DNA of 64,000 bases from Mycolicibacterium tusciae (GCF_002086795.1 NZ_MVIM01000011.1:114100-178099); one strand, 5' to 3'. Shown: positions 52,022 to 61,419, counted from the stretch's first letter. Numbers and translations: made by a program. Notes: generated from the letters alone by a model not told the origin.

Positions 52022-52808
52022 ACCGCAGCACCTGCCAGCCACTGAGGGCGATGGCGTTCTGACGCGTGCGGTCGCGTTGGAAGGTCCTCTGGTCGCTATG
52101 GAAGGCCCAGCCGTCGACCTCGATCGCCACCCTCTCCTTCGGAAAAGCGATGTCGACCAAGTACCCGCAGACAGGGAAGTTGGCTTTCCACCCGGACAGC
52201 TTGGCGGCTCGCAGCAGTCGCATCAGGAGTCGTTCTGCCTCCGAACGCGCACCGTCCGACGCTGCCTGAAGTAGGCGCCGCGCTGCGGGTGACCCGTGCC
52301 GCCCCTTGTTACGAAGATGCGCACGCCATAGATGTGTGAGCTCCAGATCGCCCTGTAGTGCTCTGTCCATCAATGCGGGGCCGCCGCCTCTTCGGACCGC
52401 GGCTTCGATGGCGGTGAACGCTGGTTCGGTGACACGAAGCCCCCTCCGCTCGACGACGTCCTTGGGAGAAAGGTCGCGTCGGCGGGCGCGCACTCCGTGC
52501 CGCCGCGGATGGTTACTCACCCTCGGCACAGTCACTTCGACGACCTCGGGTGGGAAGTGCGTCAGGCCATGCCACCACGCCGCGGTCAATCCGCTACCCG
52601 TCGCGCGCTCGCCTAGTCCCCATACTGCCGCCCTGATGCGGGCAGCGTCAGTGAAGGGTCTGTCGTTGACGAAGTAGACGCCGGGAAAGCAGCGACGCCA
52701 ATGCCCGGACCGCTCGGAGCGATTGACTGTGTGGCGGCTAAGGCCGCATGCCCTGGCTTGGGCGAGCGTGATGACCCCGTCGTGTCGCCGGAGATGGTCG
52801 TCGAGCAC
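51945..52808 (-). CDS. DUF559/AbiEi-like protein
   Basis: A 287-residue protein of a type abundant in mycobacteria. The N-terminal part (HDGVITLAQARACGLSRHTV, then GVYFVN) is the winged-helix of AbiEi-type antitoxins. The C-terminal part is a DUF559 very-short-patch-repair-like nuclease domain: YLVDIAFPKERVAIEVDGWAFH, then DRTRQNAIALSGWQVLRFTW, carrying the D..ExK-type EVDG catalytic site. Target unknown; a DNA-processing or defence role is possible. Confidence 0.85.
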   Translation of the reverse strand: MLDDHLRRHDGVITLAQARACGLSRHTVNRSERSGHWRRCFPGVYFVNDRPFTDAARIRAAVWGLGERATGSGLTAAWWHGLTHFPPEVVEVTVPRVSNHPRRHGVRARRRDLSPKDVVERRGLRVTEPAFTAIEAAVRRGGGPALMDRALQGDLELTHLWRAHLRNKGRHGSPAARRLLQAASDGARSEAERLLMRLLRAAKLSGWKANFPVCGYLVDIAFPKERVAIEVDGWAFHSDQRTFQRDRTRQNAIALSGWQVLRFTWLDLTEYPQRVIAEIAAALRQPR

Positions 52809-52850
52809 TCGTAGAAGACGTCAGCCGCAGCGTCGACGGTTCCCCTTCTT

Positions 52851-52903
52851 GCGATTTGTGCACAATCGCGAGCGGTGAGCGCTCCGAAACGTGCACAAAT
52901 CGC
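52851..52903 (-). terminator. Long nested inverted repeat, possible terminator or repeat element
   Basis: Outer arms GCGATTTGTGCAC (52851-52863) and GTGCACAAATCGC (52891-52903) are a perfect 13-bp stem. Inside, GAGCG/CGCTC (52870-52874, 52880-52884) forms a second hairpin. The element abuts the stop codon of the membrane-protein gene. A third half-site GTGCACAATCGC overlaps the left arm. It fits a terminator but may be a dispersed repeat. Confidence 0.55.
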
Positions 52904-53524
52904 CTATTGGCGGACACGTCGGACGCCGGCGGCCCGCAATTCCAACGCCGCGAGGCCGCGTATCACCACCGGGTCGTAGCTGCGCCACGCTCCTACGGGG
53001 TCCTCGTCGACCGCCAGCAGCTTGTTCAACGGCCGATTCGCCAACGCCCGCATCGCCAGCAACTGTTCACCCGCAGGCGTTCGCGCCAACGTGATTGCAG
53101 TCCACTTGCGACGGAAGAACCGAATACGCAGGAACAGCCAGGGCAGTGCGACGAAAAGAATCGGCGGTGCCGCAACCGCCAGCGCCAGCACCCACGCCAG
53201 CCACGACGCCGTCGAGTCGAGGCTCTGCCCGGCACCGGCGATGTCGAGCGCGGCCTCGGCCGCCGCCCGCAAGGGTTTGGCCAGCGAGTCCCCGACGAGC
53301 GGAAAGTCGTCGGTGTTGTCACCGGCCGAGTTGAGGTTGTCGGCGACGCCGTTGGCGCCGTCCTGCACTCGACGGCCCACTTCGGCGATCGTGGACACGG
53401 CGGCATGAACGGCCATGCCGACGAGCACCCAGATCACAGCCCAGGTGATCACGACGATGTCGCTGATCAGCTGGGCCAGCAGGCGGGTCGGCGTGGTGGC
53501 ATAGGGAAGAAACCGCGAACTCAT
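52904..53524 (-). CDS. Membrane protein, Rv0779c-like
   Basis: A 206-residue protein with two membrane helices (LISDIVVITWAVIWVLVGMAV near residues 19-39; WLAWVLALAVAAPPILFVALP near 108-128) separated by a polar loop of about 65 residues, and a basic cytoplasmic C-terminus (RIRFFRRKW). It is unknown in function and conserved in mycobacteria in this position next to purC. ATG 53524; the large open frame upstream is antisense to purC. Confidence 0.82.
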   Translation of the reverse strand: MSSRFLPYATTPTRLLAQLISDIVVITWAVIWVLVGMAVHAAVSTIAEVGRRVQDGANGVADNLNSAGDNTDDFPLVGDSLAKPLRAAAEAALDIAGAGQSLDSTASWLAWVLALAVAAPPILFVALPWLFLRIRFFRRKWTAITLARTPAGEQLLAMRALANRPLNKLLAVDEDPVGAWRSYDPVVIRGLAALELRAAGVRRVRQ

Positions 53525-53542
53525 GATGCCGATGCTGCCCGA

Positions 53543-53548
53543 TAGGCT
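53543..53548 (+). promoter_or_regulatory. -10 box of purC (leaderless type)
   Basis: TAGGCT lies 6 bases before the purC ATG (53555). Confidence 0.6.
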
Positions 53549-53554
53549 GGCCCG

Positions 53555-54448
53555 ATGCGCCCCGCTCTGTCCGACTACCAGCATCTGGCTAGCGGCAAAG
53601 TTCGCGAGCTGTATCGAATCGACGACGAGCACCTGCTGTTTGTCGCCACCGACCGCATTTCGGCCTTCGATTACATCCTCGACAGTCAGATCCCCGACAA
53701 GGGTCGGATTCTGACCGCCATGAGCGTGTTCTTCTTCGACCTCGTCGAGGCACCCAACCATCTGGCGGGCCCACCCGACGACGAACGCATCCCCGAGGAC
53801 GTCCTGGGCCGGGCGTTGGTGGTCACCGAACTCGAGATGATGCCCGTCGAAGCGGTGGCGCGCGGTTACCTGACCGGCTCGGGGCTGATCGACTACCAGA
53901 AGACCGGTTCGGTGTGCGGTATCCCGCTGCCGTCGGGCCTGGTCGAGGCCAGCAGGTTCATCGAGCCGTTGTTCACCCCGGCGACCAAAGCCGAACTGGG
54001 CGCGCACGACGAGAACATCTCCTTCAACGACGTCATCGAGCTGGTCGGCGCGGTGCGGGCGAACCAACTGCGCGAGCGCACGCTGCAGACCTACATCCAG
54101 GGCGCCGACCATGCGCTGACCAAGGGCATCATCGTCGCCGACACCAAGTTCGAGTTCGGTGTCGACTCCGACGGCAACCTGCGGCTGGCCGACGAGATCT
54201 TCACGCCTGACTCGTCGCGCTACTGGCGTGCCGACGAGTACTCCGAAGGCGTCGTGCAGAACAGCTTCGACAAGCAGTTCGTCCGCAACTGGCTCATCGG
54301 CCCGGAGTCCGGGTGGGACCGTCACGGAGACAAACCCCCGCCGCCGCTGCCCGCAGAAATTGTCGACGCGACCCGTGCGCGTTATATCGAAGCCTACGAA
54401 CGCATCTCGGGCCTGAAGTTCGATGACTGGATAGGCGTGAACGCGTGA
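53555..54448 (+). CDS. purC: SAICAR synthetase PurC
   Basis: A 297-residue phosphoribosylaminoimidazole-succinocarboxamide synthase. Family signatures: SGKVRELY, LLFVATDRISAFDYIL (nucleotide site), LEMMPVEAVARGYLTGSG, and IVADTKFEFGVD with RLADEIFTPDSSRYW as the metal site. It follows a TAGGCT box 6 bases upstream, suggesting a leaderless message. The stop overlaps the ptrB start (GTGA). Confidence 0.96.
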   Translation: MRPALSDYQHLASGKVRELYRIDDEHLLFVATDRISAFDYILDSQIPDKGRILTAMSVFFFDLVEAPNHLAGPPDDERIPEDVLGRALVVTELEMMPVEAVARGYLTGSGLIDYQKTGSVCGIPLPSGLVEASRFIEPLFTPATKAELGAHDENISFNDVIELVGAVRANQLRERTLQTYIQGADHALTKGIIVADTKFEFGVDSDGNLRLADEIFTPDSSRYWRADEYSEGVVQNSFDKQFVRNWLIGPESGWDRHGDKPPPPLPAEIVDATRARYIEAYERISGLKFDDWIGVNA

Positions 54449-56580
54449 GGCCCCCAATCGCAAAGCGCGTCGACCATCGGCGTGAGCATCACGGCGACGT
54501 CTTCATCGACCCCTACGAGTGGCTGCGCGACAAATCCGATCCCGAGGTGACCGAATACCTCGAGGCGGAGAACGAGTTCACCGACAACGCCACCGAGGGC
54601 CTCGTGGACCTGCGGCAGAAGATCTTTGACGAGATCAAGGCCCGCACCAAGGAGACCGACCTCTCGGTGCCCACCCGGCGCGGCGACTGGTGGTACTACG
54701 GCCGCAGCTTCGAGGGCAAGCAGTACAACGTGCATTGCCGTTGTCCGATAGGCGATTTGAACGACTGGACGCCGCCGGAGCTTGACGAGCAGACCGCGAT
54801 CCCCGGCGAACAGATCCTCATCGACGAGAACGTGGAGGCTGGGGGCCACGACTTCTTCGCGCTGGGCGCCGCGGGGGTCAGCATCGACGGGAATGTCCTC
54901 GCTTTCTCGGTCGACACCAAGGGCGATGAGCGATACACGTTGCGGTTCAAGGACTTGCGAACCGGCGCGATGTACGACGACGAGATCGCCGGCATAAGTG
55001 CAGGCGTGACGTGGGCCGCGGACAACCGCACCGTCTACTACACGACGGTCGACGATGCGTGGCGGCCGGACACCGTGTGGCGGCACCGCATCGGATCCGG
55101 TCTACCTGCCGAGCGGGTGTATCACGAGCCCGACGAGAAGTTCTGGCTCGCAGTGGGGCGTACGCGCAGTGACAAGTACGTTCTCATCGCCGCGGGTAGC
55201 GGCGTCACGACCGAGGTCCGATACGGCGACGCTGTCGACCCGCAGACGGAGTTCACCCAGGTGTGGCCCCGCCGCGAGCTGGTCGAGTACTCGGTGGAAC
55301 ACGCCATCGTCGGCGGTGAGGATCGATTCCTGATTCTGCACAACGATGGTGCGGAGAACTTCACGCTCGTCGAGGCGCCGGTGTCGGACCCGATGACGTT
55401 CCGCACGCTGATCGAGCACCGCGACGACGTTCGCCTCGACTCGGTCGACGCGTTCGAGGGACACCTGGTCGTCGGCTACCGAAGCGAGGCGTTGCCGAAG
55501 ATCCAGCTCTGGCCCATCTACACCAACGGCACCTACGGCCATCCCGAGGAACTCACCTTCGAATCGGAACTGATGTCGGCGGGGCTGGGCGGAAACCCCA
55601 ACTGGAGCTCACCCAAGCTGCGGATCGGCGCCACCTCGTTCGTCATCCCGGTGCGGATCTACGACGTCGACCTGGCCTCGGGGGAGCGCACGCTGCTGCG
55701 CGAGCAACCGGTGCTCGGCGACTATCGGTCCGAGGACTACGTCGAGCGTCGCGACTGGGCCGTCGCTGCCGACGGGGCGCGGGTTCCCATCTCGATCGTC
55801 CACCGCATCGGCCTGCAATACCCGGCACCGACGCTGCTGTACGGCTACGGGGCATACGAGTCATGTGAGGATCCACGATTCTCCATTGCCCGCCTTTCAC
55901 TGCTCGACCGCGGCATGGTGTTCGCCGTCGCCCACGTCCGCGGCGGCGGTGAGCTCGGGCGCCCCTGGTACGAGCACGGAAAGCTGCTCGAGAAGAAGAA
56001 CACGTTCACCGATTTCGTCACCGTCGCACAGCATCTCGTCGACACCGACATCACCCGTGCCGAGACCATGGTCGCCTACGGCGGCAGCGCGGGCGGGCTG
56101 CTGGTCGGGGCCGTCGTCAACATGGCTCCCGAACTGTTCGCGGGCGTCCTCGCCCTCGTGCCGTTCGTCGACCCCCTGACCACGATCCTGGATCCGTCCT
56201 TGCCGCTGACCGTCACCGAATGGGACGAGTGGGGTAATCCGTTGCAGGACAGCGACGTATACGACTACATGAAGTCGTACTCGCCGTACGAGAACATCGA
56301 GGCCAAGCGCTATCCGCCCATCCTCGCCATGACGTCGTTGAACGACACCCGCGTGTTGTACGTCGAACCTGCGAAATGGGTGGCCGCGCTGCGGCACACC
56401 CATCCCGAAGCCGCACCCGAAGTGCTGCTCAAGACCGAGATGAACGCCGGCCACGGCGGCATCAGCGGCCGCTACGAGCGCTGGAAGGAAGCGGCGTTCC
56501 AGTACGCATGGTTGCTCGACGCCGCCAAGGCCAACCATGTCGGCGGCGCCTACGAAGAAGAACTGCTCGACCGTTCCTAG
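54445..56580 (+). CDS. ptrB: Oligopeptidase B / prolyl-oligopeptidase family protease PtrB
   Basis: A 711-residue serine peptidase of family S9A. N-terminal beta-propeller to about residue 420, then an alpha/beta-hydrolase domain with nucleophile Ser in YGGSAGGLL (near 548), Asp in LNDTRVLY (near 632) and His in NAGHGG (near 668). It cleaves small peptides, in oligopeptidase B after basic residues. The whole protein is one frame; in M. tuberculosis the equivalent is, to my knowledge, split in two (ptrBa/ptrBb). GTG 54445 is coupled to purC. Confidence 0.93.
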   Translation: MRPPIAKRVDHRREHHGDVFIDPYEWLRDKSDPEVTEYLEAENEFTDNATEGLVDLRQKIFDEIKARTKETDLSVPTRRGDWWYYGRSFEGKQYNVHCRCPIGDLNDWTPPELDEQTAIPGEQILIDENVEAGGHDFFALGAAGVSIDGNVLAFSVDTKGDERYTLRFKDLRTGAMYDDEIAGISAGVTWAADNRTVYYTTVDDAWRPDTVWRHRIGSGLPAERVYHEPDEKFWLAVGRTRSDKYVLIAAGSGVTTEVRYGDAVDPQTEFTQVWPRRELVEYSVEHAIVGGEDRFLILHNDGAENFTLVEAPVSDPMTFRTLIEHRDDVRLDSVDAFEGHLVVGYRSEALPKIQLWPIYTNGTYGHPEELTFESELMSAGLGGNPNWSSPKLRIGATSFVIPVRIYDVDLASGERTLLREQPVLGDYRSEDYVERRDWAVAADGARVPISIVHRIGLQYPAPTLLYGYGAYESCEDPRFSIARLSLLDRGMVFAVAHVRGGGELGRPWYEHGKLLEKKNTFTDFVTVAQHLVDTDITRAETMVAYGGSAGGLLVGAVVNMAPELFAGVLALVPFVDPLTTILDPSLPLTVTEWDEWGNPLQDSDVYDYMKSYSPYENIEAKRYPPILAMTSLNDTRVLYVEPAKWVAALRHTHPEAAPEVLLKTEMNAGHGGISGRYERWKEAAFQYAWLLDAAKANHVGGAYEEELLDRS

Positions 56581-56617
56581 ATCTAGGCATTGTCAAGATC
56601 AGCGGTATGATCACGGG

Positions 56618-57184
56618 ATGACCAGGGATTCCTACCATCACGGCGACCTGAAGGCCGTGATCCTCGCGCAGGCGGCCGAGCTGGTCGCCGAGCGGGGTGC
56701 CGATGGGATCTCGCTGCGGGAGTTGGCTCGCGCCGTCGGGGTCTCGCACGCCGCACCGGCGCATCACTTCACCGACCGTCGCGGGCTGTTCACCGCGCTG
56801 GCCGCCGAGGGTTGGCGCAAGCTGGCGACCGCTCTCGACGGTGCCCGCCCCGAGTTCATCGACGCGGCAAGGGCATACGTGCGTTTCGCACTCGAGAATC
56901 CCGGACACTACACGGTGATGTTCGACCGCTCGCTCGTCGATCCCGATAACCAGGAGCTGATCGCGGCGCAGGACGCGGCGGGTGCCGAACTCGTCCGTGG
57001 CGTCGGCACTCTCGACGATGCGCGGGCCGAGAACGACCCGCGGGCGGCGCAACTGGCGGCATGGTCTCTGGTGCATGGATTTTCGCTGCTGTGGTTGAAC
57101 GGCAACGTCCCGGCCATCGACGAAAGCGCCGATCCGATGCAGACGGTGCGCCGAGTCGCGGGGATGCTGTTCAAGAGCGGGTAG
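56618..57184 (+). CDS. TetR family regulator
   Basis: A 188-residue TetR protein starting YHHGDLKAVILAQAAELVAERG, then ISLRELARAVGVSHAAPAHHF as HTH. The C-terminal domain is the TetR_C_33-like type (VRFALENPGHYTVMFDRSLVD). ATG 56618 is used; the frame upstream overlaps ptrB. The glutathione peroxidase gene starts 10 bases after its stop, so peroxide-related control is possible. Confidence 0.88.
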   Translation: MTRDSYHHGDLKAVILAQAAELVAERGADGISLRELARAVGVSHAAPAHHFTDRRGLFTALAAEGWRKLATALDGARPEFIDAARAYVRFALENPGHYTVMFDRSLVDPDNQELIAAQDAAGAELVRGVGTLDDARAENDPRAAQLAAWSLVHGFSLLWLNGNVPAIDESADPMQTVRRVAGMLFKSG

Positions 57185-57194
57185 CGTGCCAGGC

Positions 57195-57686
57195 ATGACA
57201 TCGCTCAACGACATCCCACTGACCACGCTCGACGGCCGGCCGACCACGCTCGGCCAACTCGCCGACGGCGCCGCGCTGGTGGTCAACGTCGCCTCCAAAT
57301 GTGGCCTCACGCCGCAGTACACGGGGCTGGAGAGGCTGGCGAAGGACTACCGGGACCGCGGGCTCACCGTGATCGGCGTGCCGTGCAACCAGTTCATGGG
57401 TCAGGAGCCGGGTTCGGCCGAGGAGATCGCGGAGTTCTGCTCGACCACCTACGGGGTGACGTTCCCGCTGCTGGAGAAGACCGACGTCAACGGCGACGGC
57501 CGGCATCCGCTGTACGCCGAGCTGACCAAGACGACCGACGATGCAGGTGAAGCGGGCGACATCCAGTGGAACTTCGAGAAGTTCCTGCTCGCACCGGGTG
57601 GCACCGTGGTCAAGCGGATCCGACCGCGCACCGAACCGGACGCTCCCGAGGTCATCGCGGCCATCGAAGAAGTGCTGCCCCGGTAG
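57195..57686 (+). CDS. Glutathione-peroxidase family thiol peroxidase
   Basis: A 163-residue peroxidase of the thioredoxin fold. Catalytic Cys36 in NVASKCGLTPQY, followed by VIGVPCNQFMGQEPG (Gln in place and a second cysteine) and WNFEKFLL with the conserved Trp-Asn. The cysteine in place of selenocysteine makes it likely to be thioredoxin- or mycothiol-dependent. ATG 57195 is preferred over the GTG at 57186. It is probably co-transcribed with the TetR gene. Confidence 0.93.
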   Translation: MTSLNDIPLTTLDGRPTTLGQLADGAALVVNVASKCGLTPQYTGLERLAKDYRDRGLTVIGVPCNQFMGQEPGSAEEIAEFCSTTYGVTFPLLEKTDVNGDGRHPLYAELTKTTDDAGEAGDIQWNFEKFLLAPGGTVVKRIRPRTEPDAPEVIAAIEEVLPR

Positions 57687-57759
57687 TTCGCACCGGATGG
57701 ACAACTGCGCGCAGGGTGTCAGAAACCGTTGCGACACCTGAAGTTGCCACACTGAGCGC

Positions 57760-58464
57760 GTGGCTGGACAACTGATCGTCTCGATTTCCGGGATCAGCGA
57801 CCGCACCATGCCCGAGGTCGTGGACTTCTGCGGTCAGCTCGACGCGCGCGCAGTGCCGGTGTCGCTTCTGGTGGCGCCGCGAATCAAGGGTGGATACCGG
57901 CTCGATGAAGACACTCCCACCGTCGAGTGGCTGAGTCTCCGGCGCGACGCGGGCGATGCGATCGTGCTGCACGGTTTCGACGAAGCGAGCACCAAGAAAC
58001 GGCGCGGCGAGTTCGCGACCCTGCCCGCACACGAGGCGAACCTGCGACTGATGGCCGCTGACCGGGTGATGGAACACGTGGGGCTGCGCACCCGACTGTT
58101 CGTCGCGCCAGGCTGGACCGTATCGCCTGGAACGGTGACAGCGTTGCCTCGCAACGGCTTTCGCATGCTTGCGGCGCTCAACGAGATCACGGACCTGGTG
58201 CGTCATAAGACGGTGCGTGCCCGGGTGCTCGGCATAGGTGAGGGCTTTCTCACCGAGCCGTGGTGGTGCCGCACGTTGGTGCTCGCCGCCGAACGCACTG
58301 CACGGCGCGACGGCGTGGTTCGGGTCGCCGTGGCGGCCCGTCACCTGCGTAGGCCCGGACCGCGGCAGGCGATGCTCGACGCCGTCGACCTCTCCCTCAT
58401 GTACCAGTGCAGGCCCGGCGTCTATCAATGGACGCCGTACAGCGCATTGACAGACGCAGCGTAG
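57760..58464 (+). CDS. DUF2334/polysaccharide-deacetylase-like protein, Rv0784-like
   Basis: A 234-residue protein with a deacetylase-like barrel: LIVSISGISDRTMPEVVDF at the start, VSLLVAPRI, an AIVLHGFD segment holding the metal-binding His/Asp, and RLFVAPGW. It may remove acyl groups from a glycan or be catalytically altered. GTG 57760. It precedes the flavoprotein gene by 23 bases and probably shares its transcript. Confidence 0.78.
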   Translation: MAGQLIVSISGISDRTMPEVVDFCGQLDARAVPVSLLVAPRIKGGYRLDEDTPTVEWLSLRRDAGDAIVLHGFDEASTKKRRGEFATLPAHEANLRLMAADRVMEHVGLRTRLFVAPGWTVSPGTVTALPRNGFRMLAALNEITDLVRHKTVRARVLGIGEGFLTEPWWCRTLVLAAERTARRDGVVRVAVAARHLRRPGPRQAMLDAVDLSLMYQCRPGVYQWTPYSALTDAA

Positions 58465-58487
58465 CCCGCGGCCGCTAACGTGGCGGC

Positions 58488-60131
58488 ATGGCAGACGCTG
58501 ATGTCATTGTCGTAGGAGCTGGTCTCGCCGGTCTGGTCGCCGCGTGTGAGCTCGTCGAACGTGGCCGCCGGGTCCTGATCGTCGACCAGGAGAACGCCAA
58601 CAACGTGGGTGGTCAGGCGTACTGGTCGTTCGGCGGGCTGTTCTTCGTCGACAGCCCCGAGCAGCGCAGGCTCGGCATCCGCGACAGCCACGAGCTCGCG
58701 CTGCAGGACTGGCTCGGCGCGGCGGGATTCGACCGGCCCGAGGACCACTGGCCGCGGCAGTGGGCACACGCCTACGTCGACTTCGCCGCCGGCGAGAAGC
58801 GCGGCTGGCTGCGCGAGCGTGGACTGAAGATCTTCCCTGTGGTCGGTTGGGCCGAGCGCGGCGGCTATGATGCTCGCGGACATGGCAATTCGGTCCCGCG
58901 GTTCCACATCACGTGGGGCACGGGACCGGCGATCGTGGAGGTGTTCGCCCGCCGGCTGAGCGGGAACGCGAAAGTGACCTTCGCACATCGCCGTCGAGTC
59001 GACGAGCTTGTCGTCGAGGACGGCGCGGTGGTCGGTGTGCGCGGCGCGGTGCTCGAACCGTCCGATGCGGCCCGTGGTGAGGCGTCGTCCCGAAACACCG
59101 TCGGCGACTTCGAATTGCGGGCGCAGGCGGTGATCGTCGCCAGCGGCGGGATCGGCGGCAACCACGACCTCGTTCGTCAGAACTGGCCCAAGCGGATGGG
59201 TCGCGTTCCCGAGCAATTGCTCAGTGGTGTGCCCGCGCACGTCGACGGCCGGATGATCGGTATCAGCGAGACGGCGGGCGCACGGGTGATCAACAGCGAC
59301 AGGATGTGGCACTACACCGAGGGCATCACCAACTACGACCCGATCTGGCCGCTGCACGGTATCCGCATCATTCCCGGCCCGTCATCACTGTGGCTGGACG
59401 CCACCGGCAGGCGTCTGCCGCCACCGTTGTTCCCCGGCTTCGACACCCTCGGCACGCTGGAGTACATCGCCAAAACCGGTCACGACTACACCTGGTACGT
59501 ACTGAACGCGCGCATCATCGAGAAGGAGTTCAGTCTGTCGGGGCAGGAACAGAATCCCGATCTGACCGGCCGTAGCGTGCGCCAGGTGCTGAGCCGCGTG
59601 AGGCCTGGTGCGCCACCGCCGGTGCAGGCGTTCGTCGACAAGGGCGTCGACTTCGTGACGGCGAATTCGTTGCCGGAGTTGGTATCCAAAATGAACACGG
59701 TGCCCGACGTCGAGCAGCTCGACTACGACGTCGTGGAGAAGGAAGTCACCGCCCGCGACCGGGAGACCGTCAACAAGTTCACCAAGGACAGCCAGATCAC
59801 GGCGATCCACGGTGCGCGCGCGTTCATCTCCGACAAGATCAGCCGCGTCGTGGCCCCACACCCGATCACCGACCCCAAGGCAGGTCCGCTGATCGCGGTG
59901 AAGCTGCACATCCTGACCCGGAAGTCGTTGGGCGGCTTGGAAACCGATCTCGATTCCAGGGTATTGAAGTCCGACGGTTCGACGTTCAGTGGGCTGTACG
60001 CCGCAGGCGAGGCTGCCGGATTCGGGGGCGGTGGCGTTCACGGTTACCGCTCGCTGGAGGGCACCTTTCTCGGCGGCTGTGTGTTCTCCGGCCGTGCGGC
60101 GGGTCGGTCGGCGGCGAGGGACGTCGGCTAG
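58488..60131 (+). CDS. FAD-binding dehydrogenase, KstD/fumarate-reductase-like (Rv0785)
   Basis: A 547-residue flavoprotein with FAD motif VIVVGAGLAGLVAACELVERG (residues 6-26), NVGGQAYWSFGG, ASGGIGGNHDLV and a C-terminal GLYAAGEAAGFGGGGVHGY flavin-binding end. It belongs to the 3-ketosteroid-delta-1-dehydrogenase/fumarate-reductase class annotated as FAD-binding dehydrogenase (Rv0785). Steroid or other alkene reduction/dehydrogenation is likely. ATG 58488. Its stop overlaps the convergent gene by 4 bases. Confidence 0.9.
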   Translation: MADADVIVVGAGLAGLVAACELVERGRRVLIVDQENANNVGGQAYWSFGGLFFVDSPEQRRLGIRDSHELALQDWLGAAGFDRPEDHWPRQWAHAYVDFAAGEKRGWLRERGLKIFPVVGWAERGGYDARGHGNSVPRFHITWGTGPAIVEVFARRLSGNAKVTFAHRRRVDELVVEDGAVVGVRGAVLEPSDAARGEASSRNTVGDFELRAQAVIVASGGIGGNHDLVRQNWPKRMGRVPEQLLSGVPAHVDGRMIGISETAGARVINSDRMWHYTEGITNYDPIWPLHGIRIIPGPSSLWLDATGRRLPPPLFPGFDTLGTLEYIAKTGHDYTWYVLNARIIEKEFSLSGQEQNPDLTGRSVRQVLSRVRPGAPPPVQAFVDKGVDFVTANSLPELVSKMNTVPDVEQLDYDVVEKEVTARDRETVNKFTKDSQITAIHGARAFISDKISRVVAPHPITDPKAGPLIAVKLHILTRKSLGGLETDLDSRVLKSDGSTFSGLYAAGEAAGFGGGGVHGYRSLEGTFLGGCVFSGRAAGRSAARDVG

Positions 60132-60739
60132 GGCAGGTCGATGGTGGTGGTCACCGCGACCAGTTGGGGTGTCGACGGTGCGGACGAGAACCCGAACCGC
60201 ACCGGCGGGTCCAGCGCCGTGAGCTTGCCGACGTCGTCTCCTTCAAATGTGCCGTCGACGGCCGTGATGAGCCTTGTGCGTCGGACCCCGTAGTATTCGC
60301 GACGCCCATTGCCCGCGCTGCCCGCAGTACGAACGCCCGGTACCAGCATCGTCGCGAGCGGATTGATGAGGCGCAGCCAGGCCGGCGTTCTCATCAGTCT
60401 CGGTGGTACCAACCGGAGCAACCAGTCGAACGGCGCGGGACCTCCGAGGATGCCGGACACCGCGAGGCCGGGCGCGGTGACGATGAAACCCTCGGCGGTG
60501 TGCCGGACATCAACCTCGCCGAGTTCGATGCGGTCGAAAGTGTAGGTCTGCGAGACGAATTCGGCGATGACGGATGTCGGTGCGAGTAAGGTGCGTTCAC
60601 CGTCCGCCGATTCGACCATGACGTCGGCGAAGCGGCCGAACGGCGACTTCTCCCACGCGCCGACGACCATCCGGACACCCGCTTCGGTTCCGAACCCCGC
60701 GATGTGGCCACTGAACACCAGGCGCCCTCGGCGAACCAC
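60128..60739 (-). CDS. Conserved hypothetical protein, Rv0786c-like
   Basis: A 203-residue protein of mixed beta structure. GRLVFSGHIAGFGTEAGVRMVVG and ADVMVESADGERTLLAPTSVIAEFVS are its clearest segments, and the C-terminal RYYGVRR-type stretch (YYGVRRTRLITAVDG) is basic. No catalytic motif is evident. GTG 60739. It occupies the position of Rv0786c. Function unknown. Confidence 0.8.
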   Translation of the reverse strand: MVRRGRLVFSGHIAGFGTEAGVRMVVGAWEKSPFGRFADVMVESADGERTLLAPTSVIAEFVSQTYTFDRIELGEVDVRHTAEGFIVTAPGLAVSGILGGPAPFDWLLRLVPPRLMRTPAWLRLINPLATMLVPGVRTAGSAGNGRREYYGVRRTRLITAVDGTFEGDDVGKLTALDPPVRFGFSSAPSTPQLVAVTTTIDLP

Positions 60740-60765
60740 TCAGAACTCCGCGGCCGAAACGCGAA

Positions 60766-61419
60766 TCAAAACTCCGTGCCGTTCTCCTCTGCGAGCACTT
60801 GGAAGTCGGTGTCGGTCATCTCCTCGAGTCGGCCGTAGAAGATGCCCCTGGCGCTGGGGTCGACGATGCCCTGATGGATCGGGACTGCATGCGTGGGAGC
60901 GACCGCGCGCAGGTAGTCCACCGCCTCGGAGATCTTCATCCACGGTGCGGCGGCCGGTGTCGCGAGCACGTCGACCGGCTCGTCGGGAACGTGCAATGCA
61001 TCGCCGGGATGCATCAGTCGCGCCGAATGGGTGCCGTCGCCGACCAGATACGAAATGTTGTCTATCACAGGGATTTCCGGATGAATGACCGCATGGCGCC
61101 CGCCCGTGCCGCGGACGGTGAGGTGTCCGATGCTCAATTCGTCGCCGACGTTGACCGCCTGCCATGAACCACCGAGCTGCGCGGCCGTCTGCGGATCGGC
61201 GTACAGCGCGGCCTGCGGGTTGGCGTCGAGAAGAGCGGGCAGGCGCTCCGGGTCGGCGTGGTCGGGATGCTGATGGGTGATCAGGATGGCAGACAGGCCG
61301 GTGATGCCCTCGAATCCGTGAGAGAACGTACCCGGATCGAACAGAATCGTGGTCTCGTTCGCCGAATCGTCGCGAAAGTTGGCGAGTAAGCACGAATGGC
61401 CGAAATGCGTCAATTGCAT
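60766..61419 (-). CDS. Metallo-beta-lactamase-fold hydrolase (UPF0173-like)
   Basis: A 217-residue metal-dependent hydrolase. The signature ILITHQHPDHAD gives the HxHxDH zinc site, MHPGDAL supplies the bridging Asp and HPEIP a further histidine. The opening MQLTHFGHSCLLA is typical of the UPF0173/YtnP-like group. It may cleave lactones, thioesters or phosphodiesters. ATG 61419 is used. Confidence 0.88.
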   Translation of the reverse strand: MQLTHFGHSCLLANFRDDSANETTILFDPGTFSHGFEGITGLSAILITHQHPDHADPERLPALLDANPQAALYADPQTAAQLGGSWQAVNVGDELSIGHLTVRGTGGRHAVIHPEIPVIDNISYLVGDGTHSARLMHPGDALHVPDEPVDVLATPAAAPWMKISEAVDYLRAVAPTHAVPIHQGIVDPSARGIFYGRLEEMTDTDFQVLAEENGTEF

